From Drosophila persimilis (taxonomy: Eukaryota > Arthropoda > Insecta > Diptera > Drosophilidae), in assembly GCF_003286085.1 (NCBI RefSeq), contig NW_020825294.1:15956501-16020500 (forward strand): a DNA stretch of 64,000 nt, written 5' to 3'. The position numbers were made by a program, and so were the translations under genes. Numbering within the stretch: position 1 is the first letter of the stretch; every line of letters begins with the position of its first letter. Below the pieces are notes generated by a model. That model was not told the DNA's origin and ran no database searches. It saw only the letters and a list, made by a program, of their open reading frames with translations. This document shows positions 20,803 to 31,230 of the stretch, piece by piece.

Positions 20803-21140
20803 TTGGTGACCCCCCGACGTGATATAAAACCATTGCTTAATCGCGTTCCGTTAAAACACTTATTATTTATACAATATTTTGTTGTTGGGTAGTTTAACTA
20901 CCAACAAATACATTTGGGTGCACGTTGAAAAACAGTTTAAAGTGCAAATTCAGTGAGAGTGCGGCTGGAATATTTATAGACAAATTCCGGTACTTTAAGC
21001 GTCGAATCTCTCATTCTCTGCGCAGCTGCAGCCGCGGTTCTTGACATTTCGTGTCTTGCATTCTCGCTCTCGCGTCTATACATCGTCGCTTAAGCGGTAT
21101 TTCATTTTCCGTTGTTGTGTCGAATTGCACAACGGTTAAC
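20803..21140 (+). other. Primer binding site and leader of BEL-A3
   Basis: TTGGTGACCCCCCGACGTGA follows the LTR. The leader keeps the 9 bp (ATTCTCGCT type) that A1 lost. No gene is seen. Confidence 0.65.
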
Positions 21141-21904
21141 ATGGACAACGATCCGAATACAGGCGCATTCCGAATTCCAGACTGAGTCTGTATAAGCGTA
21201 AAAGTCAGTCATTATATGATCGATTGCACAGGCTTGGCGAATTCTTCGCGGGGAATAAAATCGATAAGCTGACCGCCGCGGAAGTCGAGGTGCGCCTTGA
21301 TATGTTGGCAGAAATTCGAGAGGAATTTAATAAGGCCCATAATGAGTTGGAGGCTCTCGATCAAAACGAGATTGGGAGTGAGCTGCGCGAAATCTTCGAT
21401 ACTCTTTTCATATCGTTGAAAGCTGAGTTGCTGGCTGCTGTTGAAGTAAGCCAGTCACACGCCGCTGCCCATTCTACGACTCTGCCAAGCCATTCCGTAC
21501 ATAGTACCATCATCATGGCTCACAAGCAGCGACTTCCTGAGCTGAAGGTGGCTAAGTTTTCTGGTGGATACGTCGAGTTCTCGGATTTTATGGCAATGTT
21601 CAAATCGGTGATTGAAGCGGATGCGGATCTCAGTGACAGCGAGAAATTCCAGCACCTTCGCTCTTGCCTCGCTGATGCGGCTTTGGATTCGGTTCGATCG
21701 TTGGAGCTCTCCAGTGCCAATTATCGTGCGGCTCTGGATATACTTAATAAACGCTGTAATAACAAAAGACTTGTTTTCCAGGCACACATCAAGAAGATTC
21801 TTGGGCTAAAGAGGGTAGACTCGCCTTCTGCTAAAAGCCTTCGGGAGGCTTCGATCAGGTGGGAAAAAACCATTCCTATACGCAGGTTAAGAAAACGTTT
21901 GTAG
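21141..21904 (+). pseudogene. BEL-A Gag (copy A3), broken near its start
   Basis: The ATG of MDNDPNTGA is at 21141. A replacement/deletion at about 21166-21178 removes the GGNIVVADS part and leads to a stop at IPD. The rest of the Gag core (from HRLGEFFAGNKIDKL at 21224) is open in the original frame to the same premature end at 21904 as in the other copies. One core change (NKRCNNK for NKRFNNK) is specific to A3. Confidence 0.75.
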
Positions 21905-22617
21905 CTTTCAACTCTTCCGCCGACCCGTCTGTATGCGTCTTTTGCCACTCAGCGGGCCATGGAATATACTCGTGCAAGATATTCGGAAATCTCTCACCGT
22001 TGCTGCGCCACAAAGAAGTGAAGAAGCTTTCCCTATGCTTCAATTGCCTAAAACCGGGGCACCGGACCCGCGCATGCAATAGTGGAAAATGTCGAGTATG
22101 CGGCGGTAGGCATCATAGTTTGTTGCACTTCGATAGTATACAGCCCACAACACAAGGCTGCCCAGGTATTACTCCTCCCGATCTGGCCGTTCAACCGGAC
22201 ACTCTTTCCGTTGCTCAAAATTCTGCTAGCAGCTCGTCTCTACCTTCGTCTACCTCTCTTGCTGCCCAAGGTCTTCACTCTGATGTCGTGCTTCTAGCTA
22301 CAGCCGTGGTTCTCGTAAAGAATCGGTCTGGCGTTTTAGTTCCTTGTCGTGCCATCTTAGATTCAGCATCGCAGCTGCATCTCGTCACATCCAGGTTCGC
22401 CCAGAAGCTTCAGCTTAGGAGAACTCAATCGTCTGCACTTGTGTCTGGGCTGGGCGATACCAGCGTTTCTACTGAGGGATCCACCATAAGCATTTGTATG
22501 CATTCGCGCACCTCTGCTTACACAACTACACTTACTGCTCTCATCGCCCCCCCCCCCCCCCCCCTTGTCACAACCAAGTATGACAGTAAATGTATCCGAT
22601 TGGCGTATTCCATCTAA
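21859..22617 (+). pseudogene. BEL-A zinc-knuckle and protease (copy A3)
   Basis: Zinc knuckles are as in A1. The protease active site reads ILDSASQLHLV, with Gly of DSG changed to Ala. Unlike A1 and A2 it keeps the 86 bp at 22405-22490 (KLQLRRTQSSALVSGLGDTS), so protease and the MHSRTSAYTT stretch are in one frame. An 18-base C run at 22547-22564 then throws the frame out before pol. Confidence 0.75.
22547..22564 (+). repeat. 18-base poly-C run in BEL-A3
   Basis: In A1 and A2 this place holds CCCCCACGATTACCG. In A3 it is 18 C followed by TTGTCAC. It destroys the protease-RT frame. It could be a real slippage event or an assembly or consensus fault. Confidence 0.8.
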
Positions 22618-24952
22618 CATTCAGCTCGCTGATCCTGCATTTTTCAATCCTCAACGGGTTGATCTTCTCATTGGTGCGAGCGTTTTTTATGATCTCCTCT
22701 GCGTAGGGCAAATCAAACTCACCGATGGACTGCCTCTTCTGCAGAAGACCCGGCTTGGGTGGATCGTATCTGGCGGTGGACAGAAGGTATCAAGCTCGGC
22801 GCTTTTGGCTACGCACAATTGTCCAGATTCGATAGCTGAGATGGAAGCAAGGTTGGATAAAACTCTTCGTATGTTTTGGGAAGTTGAGAATTGTGTGGAG
22901 GCTAGGTTGAATACCAAAGAAGAAGACGATTGTGAAGCACATTTCGTAAGCCACCTTTCACGGTTGCCATCCGGGGAGTATGCAGTTCGTCTGCCGCTAA
23001 ATAACAATACTGATCGTTTGGGAGAATCTTATGCTCAGGCTTATCGACGGTTCATCAGTCTGGAGCGAAAACTGGACCGTAATCCTACACTCAAGGAGCG
23101 GTATTCCGCCTTTATGAGGGAGTACATTGATTTGCATCATATGCACCAAGTCAACCCTGATTCCCGTAGTCTCTGCAAATATTTCTTGCCTCATCACTGT
23201 GTCCTAAAGGAGGACAGTACGACGACAAAACTCCGTGTCGTTTTCGATGGATCCGCAGCTACATCAACTGGATATTCTCTAAATCATGTGATGATGACAG
23301 GCCCTGTTATTCAGCCTGCATTGTTTAACATATTGATTCGCTTTCGAACATATCCAGTCGCTCTCACTGGGGACATTTGTAAAATGTACCGCTGCGTACG
23401 AGTGTCTCCATCCGACAATTTGTATCAGTGTATCCTATGGCGAGATTCCATCGAGTCCGAGGTTCAAGTCTACACATTAGACACCGTCACATACGGGACG
23501 AGGGCTGCATCATTTTTAGCGGTCCGCGCAATGCACCAGCTGGCCATCGACGAGGGTGAGTCCTACCCTCTTGGCTCAGCTGCTCTGCGGCAGGAGTTTT
23601 ACGTGGATGACCTTATTTCGGGCGGTAATTCGGTCGCACAGGTCATGGACAAGATGCACCAAACATCAGCTTTACTGTCCCGTGGTAATTTTAGACTTAG
23701 GAAATGGTGGTCGAGTCACCAGGAAGTACTTGAGGGAACCCCTGAAGATGACATAGAGAAGTTTCTAAAGTTTAATGATGGAAGCGACATTGCCAAAACT
23801 CTCGGCTTAGCGTGGGACCGTGCTTCGGATCAGCTGCTTTTTGCCTTGTCCGCACTGTACACAAACTCAAAGCCATCAAAGCGGTCGGTTTTATCTACGA
23901 TTGCGCGGTTCTACGACCCTCTTGGATTGATAAGTCCAGTCATTGTCAGGTGCAAAATCTTCCTTCAGCAGCTTTGGAGAGAAAATTTGGATTGGGATGA
24001 AAGCCTACCCTCAGCATTGCATTCAACTTGGATGGACTTGAGAAATAGTTTGGCAAGCATTTCTCGGATCTCATTTCCTCTCTTGGTTCTTCGTTCTAGT
24101 GTGGCTACAGAAGTTCACGGATTCTGTGATGCCAGCTTAGAAGCATATGGCGCTTGCGTGTATGTCGTGTCCAGGGAAGCCCAGTCTTCGAGCCACGTTT
24201 TGTGCTCAAAGTCGCGAGTGGCGCCGCTAAAGACTATATCGATTCCTAAGCTGGAATTAAGTGGAGCCCATTTGCTTGCGAAAATCATGCAGAATGTAAA
24301 GGACATGGGAATCTTTACAGGTCGGTTCTATTGCTGGTCGGATTCGTCAACAGCATTATCTTGGATTAGGGACGAGCCAGCTAAATTTCAAGTTTTCGTG
24401 GCAAATCGAGTGGCATCAATTCAGGAGTTGACGGCAGACATGGAATGGCGCTATGTTCCCACATCTTTAAATCCTGCTGATATTCTCTCGAGAGGCTCAC
24501 TTCCCAACCATCTTATCCAGTCAGAGCTATGGTTTCACGGCCCATCCTTTTTGCTAGGCTCCAAGGATAAGTGGCCTGTATCTCCATCTAACAACATAGC
24601 AACTTTGGAGCTTCGCAAGAGAGGATTGCTAATCACGTCTCCACATGCCGATCTCACGTCCGGATGCAAATTTGCGAATTCATTCTTTCGCGTGCAGCGC
24701 ACATTCGCCTACAGGCATAAATTTATACATCGTCTTAGGCATCCAGGACTCACCGTTTCTGATATTCGGCAAGGAACGCATCTTCTAATTCGACACATTC
24801 AGCTGGCAAATTTGTGGATGGACATAAAGGAGATTCGGCGCAATGGTCAAGTCATGAAATCCAGTTCTATTAGTTCGCTCAACCCTCCATGCCGGACCTC
24901 GCGCCTTGCTATCCAAAATTCGGCTGGAATATTGGCCCATTGGAGGTGTTAA
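22565..24952 (+). pseudogene. BEL-A Pol: RT and RNase H (copy A3)
   Basis: A 795-codon frame starting right after the C run, with MTVNVSDWRIPSN, LRVVFDGS, DICKMY (first Asp kept), YVDD and GFCDAS RNase H. It is nearly the same as A1 over its whole length; a few changes include LYTNSK for LDTNSK and PLLVLRSS for PLWVLRSS. It ends in the same shifted ILAHWRC tail, so the integrase zinc-domain deletion also predates the copies. Confidence 0.8.
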
Positions 24953-25615
24953 GGCAGTGTCAAGGGTCGTCAGACCTACCTAAGGAACGTTTGGAAGGAT
25001 CTCGAGCTTTTGAAGTCACTGGAGTAGATTACTGTGGACCTTTTTTGTACCGATCAGAAATCCGCACGAGGCCTCCGATCAAGTGCTACATTAGCGTATT
25101 CATCTGTTTCACTTCTAAGACCACCGACTAGACTAGGCGCACTAAAGCGTTTTACTTCCACTTGAGGAAGGCCAAGTCAAATTTGGTCGGACAATGCGAC
25201 AAACTTCGTTGGGGCCAAGAACGAGCTTCTGGAGCTAAAGAAGCTTTGTCTGAGCGAACCGCATATGAAGGAGGTCCACGAATCCTGCTTGGCTGACTCG
25301 ATCGACTGGCGTTTCATCCCACCTCGCTCTCCGCATTTTGGCGGGTTGTGGGAAGCGGCCGTGAAGACCGCAAAATATCACCTGTACTGCTCAGTTGGGC
25401 CATCTGTGCTTAGCTTCGCCGAGCTGCGCACTCTGATCTGTCAGATCACTGAAATTGTTAACTCTCGCCCTTTGCTATCGCTTTCAGAAAATCCTGATGA
25501 TTTAGACGTTTTGACTCCTGCTCATCTGCTTTTAGGCGGCCCCCATGAGCAAATCCTCGAGCCTGACCTAACGAAGCTGAACTGCAATCGCCTGGATGGC
25601 TGGCAGCGGGTCACC
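24889..25615 (+). pseudogene. BEL-A integrase core (copy A3), split by Gypsy-2
   Basis: VTGVDYCGPFLYRS (first Asp) is followed by a stop in ACCGACTAG near 25125. WRFIPPRSPHFGGLWEAAVK (Glu region, about 25307-25366) continues openly through FAELRTLICQITEIVNSRPL and LDVLTPAHLLLGGPH to LDGWQRV at 25611. Gypsy-2 is inserted next, and the same reading frame continues at 35642. A3 is the only copy here that keeps the stretch deleted at 5413-5420 in A1. Confidence 0.8.
25612..25615. repeat. Target-site duplication CACC, left side of Gypsy-2
   Basis: CACC precedes the left LTR (TG at 25616) and recurs at 35638-35641 after the right LTR. Confidence 0.8.
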
Positions 25616-27865
25616 TGTAATGTGCTAGAAATTCTTATTCTTAGAGGTGTGAGATTGTATGTACGGATGGAGGTTGTACCTACATTTTTTGACGGTCAGA
25701 CACCAATAGTATAGCAGGATTTCGGAACGTGTACCTCTAGCTATGCTCTAACTAGCTCGCCGGAATGTCGTGGGATCTTTCCTACTCTCCTATTTGCCAT
25801 ACGAACACATTCGCAAAGATGTTTTAGGTACACTTGATTTAATGTTCAAAAGGAACTCTATAAAAGAAATCAAAAAAAAAGAAAAGAATGGGAATTTTAA
25901 CTATCTGGCTAACCGACTACCGACAAATAGTCAGGCTATATTCCGCCGCTCTCGGGGAACTCAGATGACTTTGACCCCTTCTCTACCCTCCCTACCTTTA
26001 GTATGCCGTTTAATCGACAGCATAACCCTAATCAAGCGTATCTCTATTTGATCATCGGACTGCCTCAGGCTCTACTCAGGACAAACACAAAAGGTTTAAT
26101 GTTCCATTATTATCTACTAATTATTATTTAATAATTCAAAATTTACGGGTTTGGACTTCATGATTTTCTGGATATGCATAAACTTAATACAACTTAATCA
26201 GATAAAGAAAGAGGAAATAATAACAAATTTATATCTAGTTATAAATGTATATGTATATGTATATAGGACTTAGGTGTAGAGAATATGGCGTAAAAGAAAT
26301 TAAATTGGAAAGAATAGAAAAAAATAGGATAATAATATAAAAAGAAGGCAAACGTGAAAGAAAAATTACCAGCCGATCGGCTTTAATTATCGCACGTATG
26401 TATATGGTGGTTCAACATACCGCAATAGAAGTTTTACAAGACGTATATATATACTTTGAAAATACCCGAGATCTCCGTTTAAGGAAGCTCGTAACTCACT
26501 CATACTTTATACGAAATATCCGGCGTGTCCGTTGAGCTCAAGGGGCGACGTGGAAACATATTCTGAGGAAAGGAGAAAAATTATGAATATACATGTCTTT
26601 ACTTCTAATTCGGATGAAACACCGATTTTATCATTTCCATACCAGTTCGACGACGATTTGCAACTTAACGGCTGATCTTAAAACTATGTGGCTTTCACTT
26701 GCGCTGATTTTAATTATGGGTCATTATATACATTGTTTGTTTTGCTCTTAACGTCTATACAATACAGAACTAAGATGAATAGCTAGTACGGAATTTAATC
26801 TTTAATAAAACAAAGAAAATGGAAAACCTCATAAAGAGACTCAAAATTGATACTTTGGTACATTTTTGTTACGACGACTGTTAGCCGGCAGTGTGGATCG
26901 CAGCAGAATAATGTTTTTATTTCCCCAGTTTGGAAATCACTACACACACAACGAAGAAACTACGTGCGAAAGCTTTAGCCGCGCGCTTAACTCGTAAGCG
27001 AGAAGGGTGACGAGTGCGGCATATTAGTTTCTCCGAATTCGCCAGAAAACCATTCTTGTCGTCTTACTCCAAGAAGTACATCAGTTTAAGTATGCATCCA
27101 CATAACTTCAAGTTTCACTCTAGTATATCTTCGGGCGGCTTTTGCTAGTTTATTTGGTTGTAGTTATCGTTGGTTTATGTAGATGCTGGTTCCTGGGAAA
27201 TCCGAGGTCTTTCCCAGAACTATTAAGAAATCGATGGACTTTGACGACTTCGTTATTGGAGGGGTCAATTGGTACTTTTTCTCTTTCCCGATGTCGAACG
27301 TAGTAAGATTTCCAGTCCTAGGATACGAGACTGTTAAAACTGTTTCACTAATGTACGATTCAAATACCTCTTGTCTTCTTTAAACCAAACCGAATAATAC
27401 AATCCACCAGAACTTCACTTTGATTGGCACGTGTTTGATTGCACAACGTTTTCAAATTCACTGAGTATATATATATGTTTGCATAGAAAAAATACCTCCG
27501 AGTTCGTACAGCTTCACTAAAGCAATGATCCATCTAGAAGTTCTATCACTAGCATTAGCCCTTGCGATCGGAACTTTACCTTCCACAACCAACGGGGAAA
27601 TCATACGATGCTAAGCAAAGCTTACACATAGCTTCCACGACTAACGGAGAAATCGTACGATTTCTAGTGAAGCTTTAAAACATAACTCCCACAGAACCAC
27701 GCTGCTTCTCAATTAGATCTTAAGCCCTTCAGTGAAAGCTTTAACTACTTCTCTCTTATAATCAATCTCTTATCTTGTTTTGAAAAAGAAGAGTTAATGT
27801 TGAACGCGAGGGCAATACTTCCCAAACTGTTCGCTGGAGTTTTAGAGTCACAACTGGCCACTACA
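25616..27865 (-). repeat. 3' LTR of Gypsy-2 (2250 bp)
   Basis: TGTAATGTGC at the left and CCACTACA at the right edge. It contains a pair of related sites, ATCATACGAT (27600-27609) and the 14-bp palindrome AAATCGTACGATTT (27650-27663), in an imperfect tandem repeat of about 50 bp (CTTCCACRACYAACGGRGAAATC...). It also has TATATGTATATGTATATA at about 26246-26264. Open frames inside it are short and unremarkable. Confidence 0.9.
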
Positions 27866-27925
27866 CCACAGTTGAGGAAGCGCTAGTTTTAACTGGCGAG
27901 GCCTAAACAGAAGAAGGACAGTTGC
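27866..27925 (-). other. Gypsy-2 region between pol stop and 3' LTR
   Basis: 60 bp. On the element strand it ends CTGTGG next to the LTR's TGTAGT, as in Gypsy-1, with no long purine tract. Confidence 0.5.
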
Positions 27926-30900
27926 CTAGGGTTGAACTTGTATGTCTTTGAGGTGAAATATTCCTATGTTTTTACCCTGTTCGTTTTTCAGTTGATAATA
28001 GGATGAGCCAACTCGTCTAGATACCACGGCTGAATTAAAAACCGACGCTAACTTTGCATTGAACTTTTTAATAGCATTGCTTTGGCAGAAATTGCGGGCA
28101 AGTACTGGCTCTCCAACCTTAAACTCAACTTTTCGACAGCGTAGATTATATCTCCTAGCATTTTGTTCATGTGACTCTTTCACCTTTTTCTTTGCCGATT
28201 CGCGAATGATTTGTAGTGCTTCCGGATAACTAATGCGGCTATCCTCCGATAAGAGTTTTAAGCGGCGAAGCAACTCATAGTCTTTGCCATTCAGAATCAT
28301 ATTTTGTCCAAAGGTTAGGAAATAGGGCGAGTACCCTGTGCTCTGGTGAATGTTGGATCTGAGAGCAGCACTGATTTCCGGTAATTTGGTATCCCAAGTG
28401 GAATGATCCTGGCTTATGTAAGCTCTTATAGCTGCTAACACCGATCTATTGAGTCTCTCACTGGCATTCGCCTGTGGTGAATATATCGCCGTCCGAACAT
28501 GTTGTATTCCAAAGCGGGTTAGAAAAGCCTGAAAGGCTCCAGAAACGAATTGAGATCCGTTATCTGTTAATATCACCTCGGGGACTCCAAATGTACAGAA
28601 CAAATAATTTTCAAGGTATTCGCACACCCGATTGGAAGTAAACACCCTAAGGGGGCATAGGAAATGAAATTTTGTGAAGTGATCTACGATAATAAGTAAA
28701 CCAATATGCCCTTTCTTGGATCGGGGATATGGACCCAGCAAATCCATATAAAGTTTTTGAAACGGACGATCAGACACCATTGGTTTTCCCATGGGTGGTT
28801 TCAACACGGTGTTCGGGTGTTTGGTGTGACGACACACTTCACAATGAGTTACATACTCACGTATTTGCTTGTTCATTTTTGGCCAAAACAAATATCTTTT
28901 AATCTTTTCGATGGTTTTCCCTACTCCACTATGAGCGGCATTCGGCGGATCATGGGCCCGCGAGATTACAACTTGGGTGAGTTCTCTAGGGATCCACAAT
29001 TTCCAAGATAGATTATCTACACCCTTATTTCCCTGATCAGGTTCGGTTCTTTTGTAGACATAATCATTGAGAATCTTCAAATCTGGTAATTTATCTTGCT
29101 TAGCGCGAATATTGTCAATTAAGGTCATATATTCGGGTGATTTAAATTCTGTGGCAGATAGATCAACTATCGGACCCTGCTCTTCCATTTCAGAAACAGT
29201 AACTTCATCTTTACGCGATAGGGCGTCCGCTACCACGTTTAGTGAACCCTTCCGGTGCGTTATTTCAAAAGAGAATCCCTGTAGTTTTATGGCCCATCGA
29301 GCTAATCTACCAGACAACTCCTTCTGACGCATAAGCCATTGTAATGAGGCATGATCGGTTATCACCTCGAATGCTTGACCTTCTACATAAGCACGAAACT
29401 TCTTAATTCCCTTTATCACCGCTAAACATTCTAATTCCGTAACTGAGTAGTTTTTTTGAGCTTTAGATAGCTTCTCGGACATGAATGCTACGGGTAATTC
29501 TTCTCCTTCTTCGTTTTTCTGAGCTAACACACAACCAATTCCTACAGTACTAGCATCACATAACAGCAAAAAGGGTTTTGAGAAATCCGGCGTAGACAAA
29601 ATGGGAGCTGACGTCAAGCACTGTTTAAGTTTTTCAAATGCCTGATTGGCCAAAGGGTTCCACGCATACGCTTTCGGTTTCTTTAATAGTTCAGTGAGGG
29701 CGCAACTTACCGTTGCATAATTGTCGACGAAACGACGGTACCACCCTGCAAGACCAAGGAATCGTCGCAATTGTTTCACTGTCTTGGGAACGGGAAATTC
29801 TTTAATAGCTTCAATTTTACTCGGATCCGTTTTTACCTGTCCGTATCCAATGATGAACCCCAGATACTTAATCTCACGCATGCAAAAGTGCGATTTGGCA
29901 ATGTTTATCGTAAGATTAGCCTTTCGTAAGTGTACTGCAACTTCTCTCAGTAACATTAAATGGGATTCGAAATCATCGGATAAAATTAGTAAGTCATCGA
30001 GGTAAACAAACACTCTCGTACGTAAGTTAGCAGGTATTACCTTATCCATTAAACGACAGAGGGTTTGTGAGGCATTGGTTATACCAAAAGGCATAACTTT
30101 GTATTGATACAGCGGACGGTTAGGTATGGTAAACGCGGTATATTGGCGTGAAGACTCCTCTAGAGGAATTTGCCAATAAGCATGCTTCATATCGAGTCCC
30201 GTTATGTATTTGGCAGGTGGCAATCGACTGAGTATCCCATCTATATGGGGAAGGGGGTATGCATCTTTTCGGGTATATTTGTTGATCTCTCGAGAATCGA
30301 GGCATAACCTATTCTTGTTCCCTTTCTTTACTAGGACGCAATTGCTACTCCATGGACTATTTGAAGGTTCTATCACGCCCAGCTTAATCATCTTCTCTAC
30401 TTCTTCGAACATCACTTTCTCTTTCGCGGGTGATATGGGCCAATGTCGTTGTTTGACGGGTACTTCGGCACTGATTACCATAGAATGTTGTATTAGGTGT
30501 GTACGACCTAGTCCGTCGCATTCATATGACGGGAAGGTTCTTATTACCGCCTCTAATTGGTTCCTTTGTTCTTCATTTAGAGAGTGTATTTTAGGCGTTT
30601 CCTTCATAACCGTGTCGTCTCTATTCTCCAAACAGCTCACAGTTCCTTCTCGGGTCAATAATTGGGATAGAAGACCGAAATCTTTCCAAAAGTCAACTCC
30701 TAAATAAACATCTTGTTTTAAAGCTGGGATGATAAAGAACTCTACTTCCTTAACTGTTTTACGGAATTCAATCGGAACCACCAATTTGGACACTACGGTA
30801 CAAGCTTCGTTGCTGGCAGTGCGTACGGTTCCCGAACACTTCTGAGATTTTGGGTGATGTTCTAAAAAGGTTGCTGCTCTCCCACCCAAACAACTAATGG

Positions 30901-31168
30901 TTGCTCCTGAATCTAGCAAAGCCTTATAAGTTTGCCCTTGGATCATTATCTCCGTGTACAATCGGTTATCTGAACTCAGGATAACTGCTGAGACTAAACG
31001 TTTTCGAACAGATTGGACCTTTTTCCAGAACGCTCGTTTCCGGACCGTCGATCGTTTGGGCTTAACTATCAATTTAGACCCCGAATTCACATTTTCTGAA
31101 TCTAACTCTTTGCTCTCCATCGTTTGAGTCGCTACATCTATACCTGTGCAAATTTGGTGTAGTATCAT
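27926..31168 (-). CDS. Gypsy-2 Pol polyprotein: protease, RT, RNase H, integrase
   Basis: 1080 residues from the first ATG, but the frame is open upstream into gag to about 31303 (-1 frame), so it is probably made as Gag-Pol by frameshift. Protease ALLDSGATISC (Asp 86). RT: LDMKHAYWQIP (Asp 326), VMPFGITNA, YLDD 389-392. RNase H: CDAS (Asp 538), TELECLAV (Glu 578/580), TDHASLQW (Asp 605). Integrase zinc domain: His 739, His 746, Cys 776, Cys 779. Core: MDLLGPYP (Asp 809), LTDNGSQF (Asp 869) and NASERLN (Glu 904), with 34 residues between the last two. A basic C-terminal tail ends FHLKDIQVQP. All catalytic residues are present. It copies and integrates the element. Confidence 0.9.
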   Translation of the reverse strand: MILHQICTGIDVATQTMESKELDSENVNSGSKLIVKPKRSTVRKRAFWKKVQSVRKRLVSAVILSSDNRLYTEIMIQGQTYKALLDSGATISCLGGRAATFLEHHPKSQKCSGTVRTASNEACTVVSKLVVPIEFRKTVKEVEFFIIPALKQDVYLGVDFWKDFGLLSQLLTREGTVSCLENRDDTVMKETPKIHSLNEEQRNQLEAVIRTFPSYECDGLGRTHLIQHSMVISAEVPVKQRHWPISPAKEKVMFEEVEKMIKLGVIEPSNSPWSSNCVLVKKGNKNRLCLDSREINKYTRKDAYPLPHIDGILSRLPPAKYITGLDMKHAYWQIPLEESSRQYTAFTIPNRPLYQYKVMPFGITNASQTLCRLMDKVIPANLRTRVFVYLDDLLILSDDFESHLMLLREVAVHLRKANLTINIAKSHFCMREIKYLGFIIGYGQVKTDPSKIEAIKEFPVPKTVKQLRRFLGLAGWYRRFVDNYATVSCALTELLKKPKAYAWNPLANQAFEKLKQCLTSAPILSTPDFSKPFLLLCDASTVGIGCVLAQKNEEGEELPVAFMSEKLSKAQKNYSVTELECLAVIKGIKKFRAYVEGQAFEVITDHASLQWLMRQKELSGRLARWAIKLQGFSFEITHRKGSLNVVADALSRKDEVTVSEMEEQGPIVDLSATEFKSPEYMTLIDNIRAKQDKLPDLKILNDYVYKRTEPDQGNKGVDNLSWKLWIPRELTQVVISRAHDPPNAAHSGVGKTIEKIKRYLFWPKMNKQIREYVTHCEVCRHTKHPNTVLKPPMGKPMVSDRPFQKLYMDLLGPYPRSKKGHIGLLIIVDHFTKFHFLCPLRVFTSNRVCEYLENYLFCTFGVPEVILTDNGSQFVSGAFQAFLTRFGIQHVRTAIYSPQANASERLNRSVLAAIRAYISQDHSTWDTKLPEISAALRSNIHQSTGYSPYFLTFGQNMILNGKDYELLRRLKLLSEDSRISYPEALQIIRESAKKKVKESHEQNARRYNLRCRKVEFKVGEPVLARNFCQSNAIKKFNAKLASVFNSAVVSRRVGSSYYQLKNEQGKNIGIFHLKDIQVQP

Positions 31169-31230
31169 ATCCGGTTTTACGGCAACTACCCCTTCGGAAA
31201 GCCCTTTTAAGGTAGTTGGTTTACTTTCGT

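Noticed and set aside
27183-27383. Short frames inside the Gypsy-2 LTRs (also 25770, 33540, 34953)
   Set aside because: Under 100 codons, in LTR sequence, no recognisable domain; present twice only because LTRs are duplicated.
27866-27925. An env-like third gene in Gypsy-2 or Gypsy-1
   Set aside because: Only about 60 bp lie between pol and the 3' LTR in both elements, so neither is an errantivirus-type element with env.
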